From: DASXUL01 sp036504855
GTDB lineage: Bacteria; Armatimonadota; DTGP01; JAKQQT01
Reading direction: 5' to 3'
Assembly (NCBI GenBank): GCA_036504855.1
Contig: DASXUL010000119.1
Coordinates: forward strand, 1-64,000
DNA length: 64,000 bases
Of the stretch, positions 63,717-64,000 are shown in pieces. Within the stretch, counting starts at the first letter, position 1; each line of letters begins with the position of its first letter. Both the position numbers and the translations under genes were made by a program. The notes beneath the pieces are model-generated. The model saw only the letters and a program-made list of their open reading frames with translations, did not search any database and was not told the DNA's origin.

Positions 63717-64000
63717 TCAGCCGTTTCCGGGTTCGATGGCGCCGAACAGGCCGTGGTCCTCGTGGGCGATTCCGGCGGTGAAGTACAACGGAGAGGCGTC
63801 GTCGTGACCGCGATTCCCGCTGGACGGGCCGAACGCGATGCCCCAGAGGCTGTCGATGGCGATGGGCCGGCCACGGGAGTCCCGCAGCGGCCCCCGGGAG
63901 GCGCCCGTTGACATGTCAAAGGCGTTGATGCGTCCGTCACCGAAATTGCCGACGAGCAGTGAGCCGCCCAGCGGCCCGAAGGATCGCGGCGCCGCGGCGA
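63717..64000 (-). CDS. TIGR03118 family protein (3' part, cut by the window edge)
   Basis: The frame is open to the right end and stops at TGA 63717-63719. Visible residues: SFGPLGGSLLVGNFGDGRIN, AFDMSTGASRGPLRD, IAIDSLWGIAFGPSSG and LYFTAGIAHEDHGLFGAIEP. This is the conserved end of the TIGR03118 family, a secreted beta-propeller-like protein of unknown function. The start lies beyond 64000. Confidence 0.88.
   Translation of the reverse strand, partial: AAAPRSFGPLGGSLLVGNFGDGRINAFDMSTGASRGPLRDSRGRPIAIDSLWGIAFGPSSGNRGHDDASPLYFTAGIAHEDHGLFGAIEPGNG

Overview
The window is about 64 kb of GC-rich chromosomal DNA, dense with genes, from an uncultured-type diderm bacterium. My best guess is the phylum Armatimonadota. 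The evidence is the mix of core genes with oversized RNA polymerase subunits, a C-terminal-Phe outer-membrane barrel, DUF4127, a GH29 fucosidase, a TIGR03118 protein and intergenic regions filled with 7-bp-period inverted repeats. The phylum call is an inference and a 16S or marker-gene tree would be needed to fix it. No rRNA, tRNA, CRISPR array, transposase or prophage was seen.

Layout. 0-3 kb: a dual-specificity phosphatase and the nickel-pincer cofactor genes larB and larC, then a VOC protein. 3-8.6 kb: an accessory island on the minus strand with a decayed RHS polymorphic-toxin core, DUF4291 and several small immunity-like genes, two of them broken and two sharing a 283-bp direct repeat. 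8.8-17 kb: hisG, a secreted GH29 fucosidase and ruvC on minus; a BadF-type sugar kinase, an AGE-family epimerase and DUF4127 on plus; then a secreted protein of unknown function. 17-22.5 kb: mrp, then the replication and ribosome block rpsF-ssb-rpsR (minus) facing away from rplI-dnaB (plus). 22.5-31 kb: a dehydrogenase and the purine genes purD, purB, purS, (methyltransferase), purQ, (small protein), purL. 31-40 kb: a pseudokinase-TM-SPOR protein, an MgtA-type P-type ATPase, a SorC-type repressor, an outer-membrane barrel, a GtrA protein, a GAF/PP2C phosphatase and a thioredoxin-fold protein. 40-48 kb: ruvA, ruvB, a nucleoside phosphorylase, an ATPase-DUF234 protein and a Tat-exported DUF1501 protein. 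48-58.7 kb: rpoB and rpoC, without the usual ribosomal protein genes upstream. 59-63.3 kb: an operon with an MglA-type GTPase, five roadblock-fold proteins (one fused to TPRs) and a DUF4388 protein. The right edge cuts a TIGR03118 gene.

The most unusual features are these. (1) At least twelve intergenic compound hairpins have arms that are tandem 7-mers matched on the other side; they often fill the whole space from stop codon to start codon, even between rpoB and rpoC. (2) RpoB carries an extra coiled-coil insertion of about 215 residues, and a module of about 40 residues recurs in both RpoB and RpoC. (3) A structured leader with a possible 33-codon ORF precedes rpoB. (4) A perfect 72-bp palindrome lies behind rpoC. 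(5) The MglA/roadblock/DUF4388 operon looks like a self-contained small-GTPase signalling unit.
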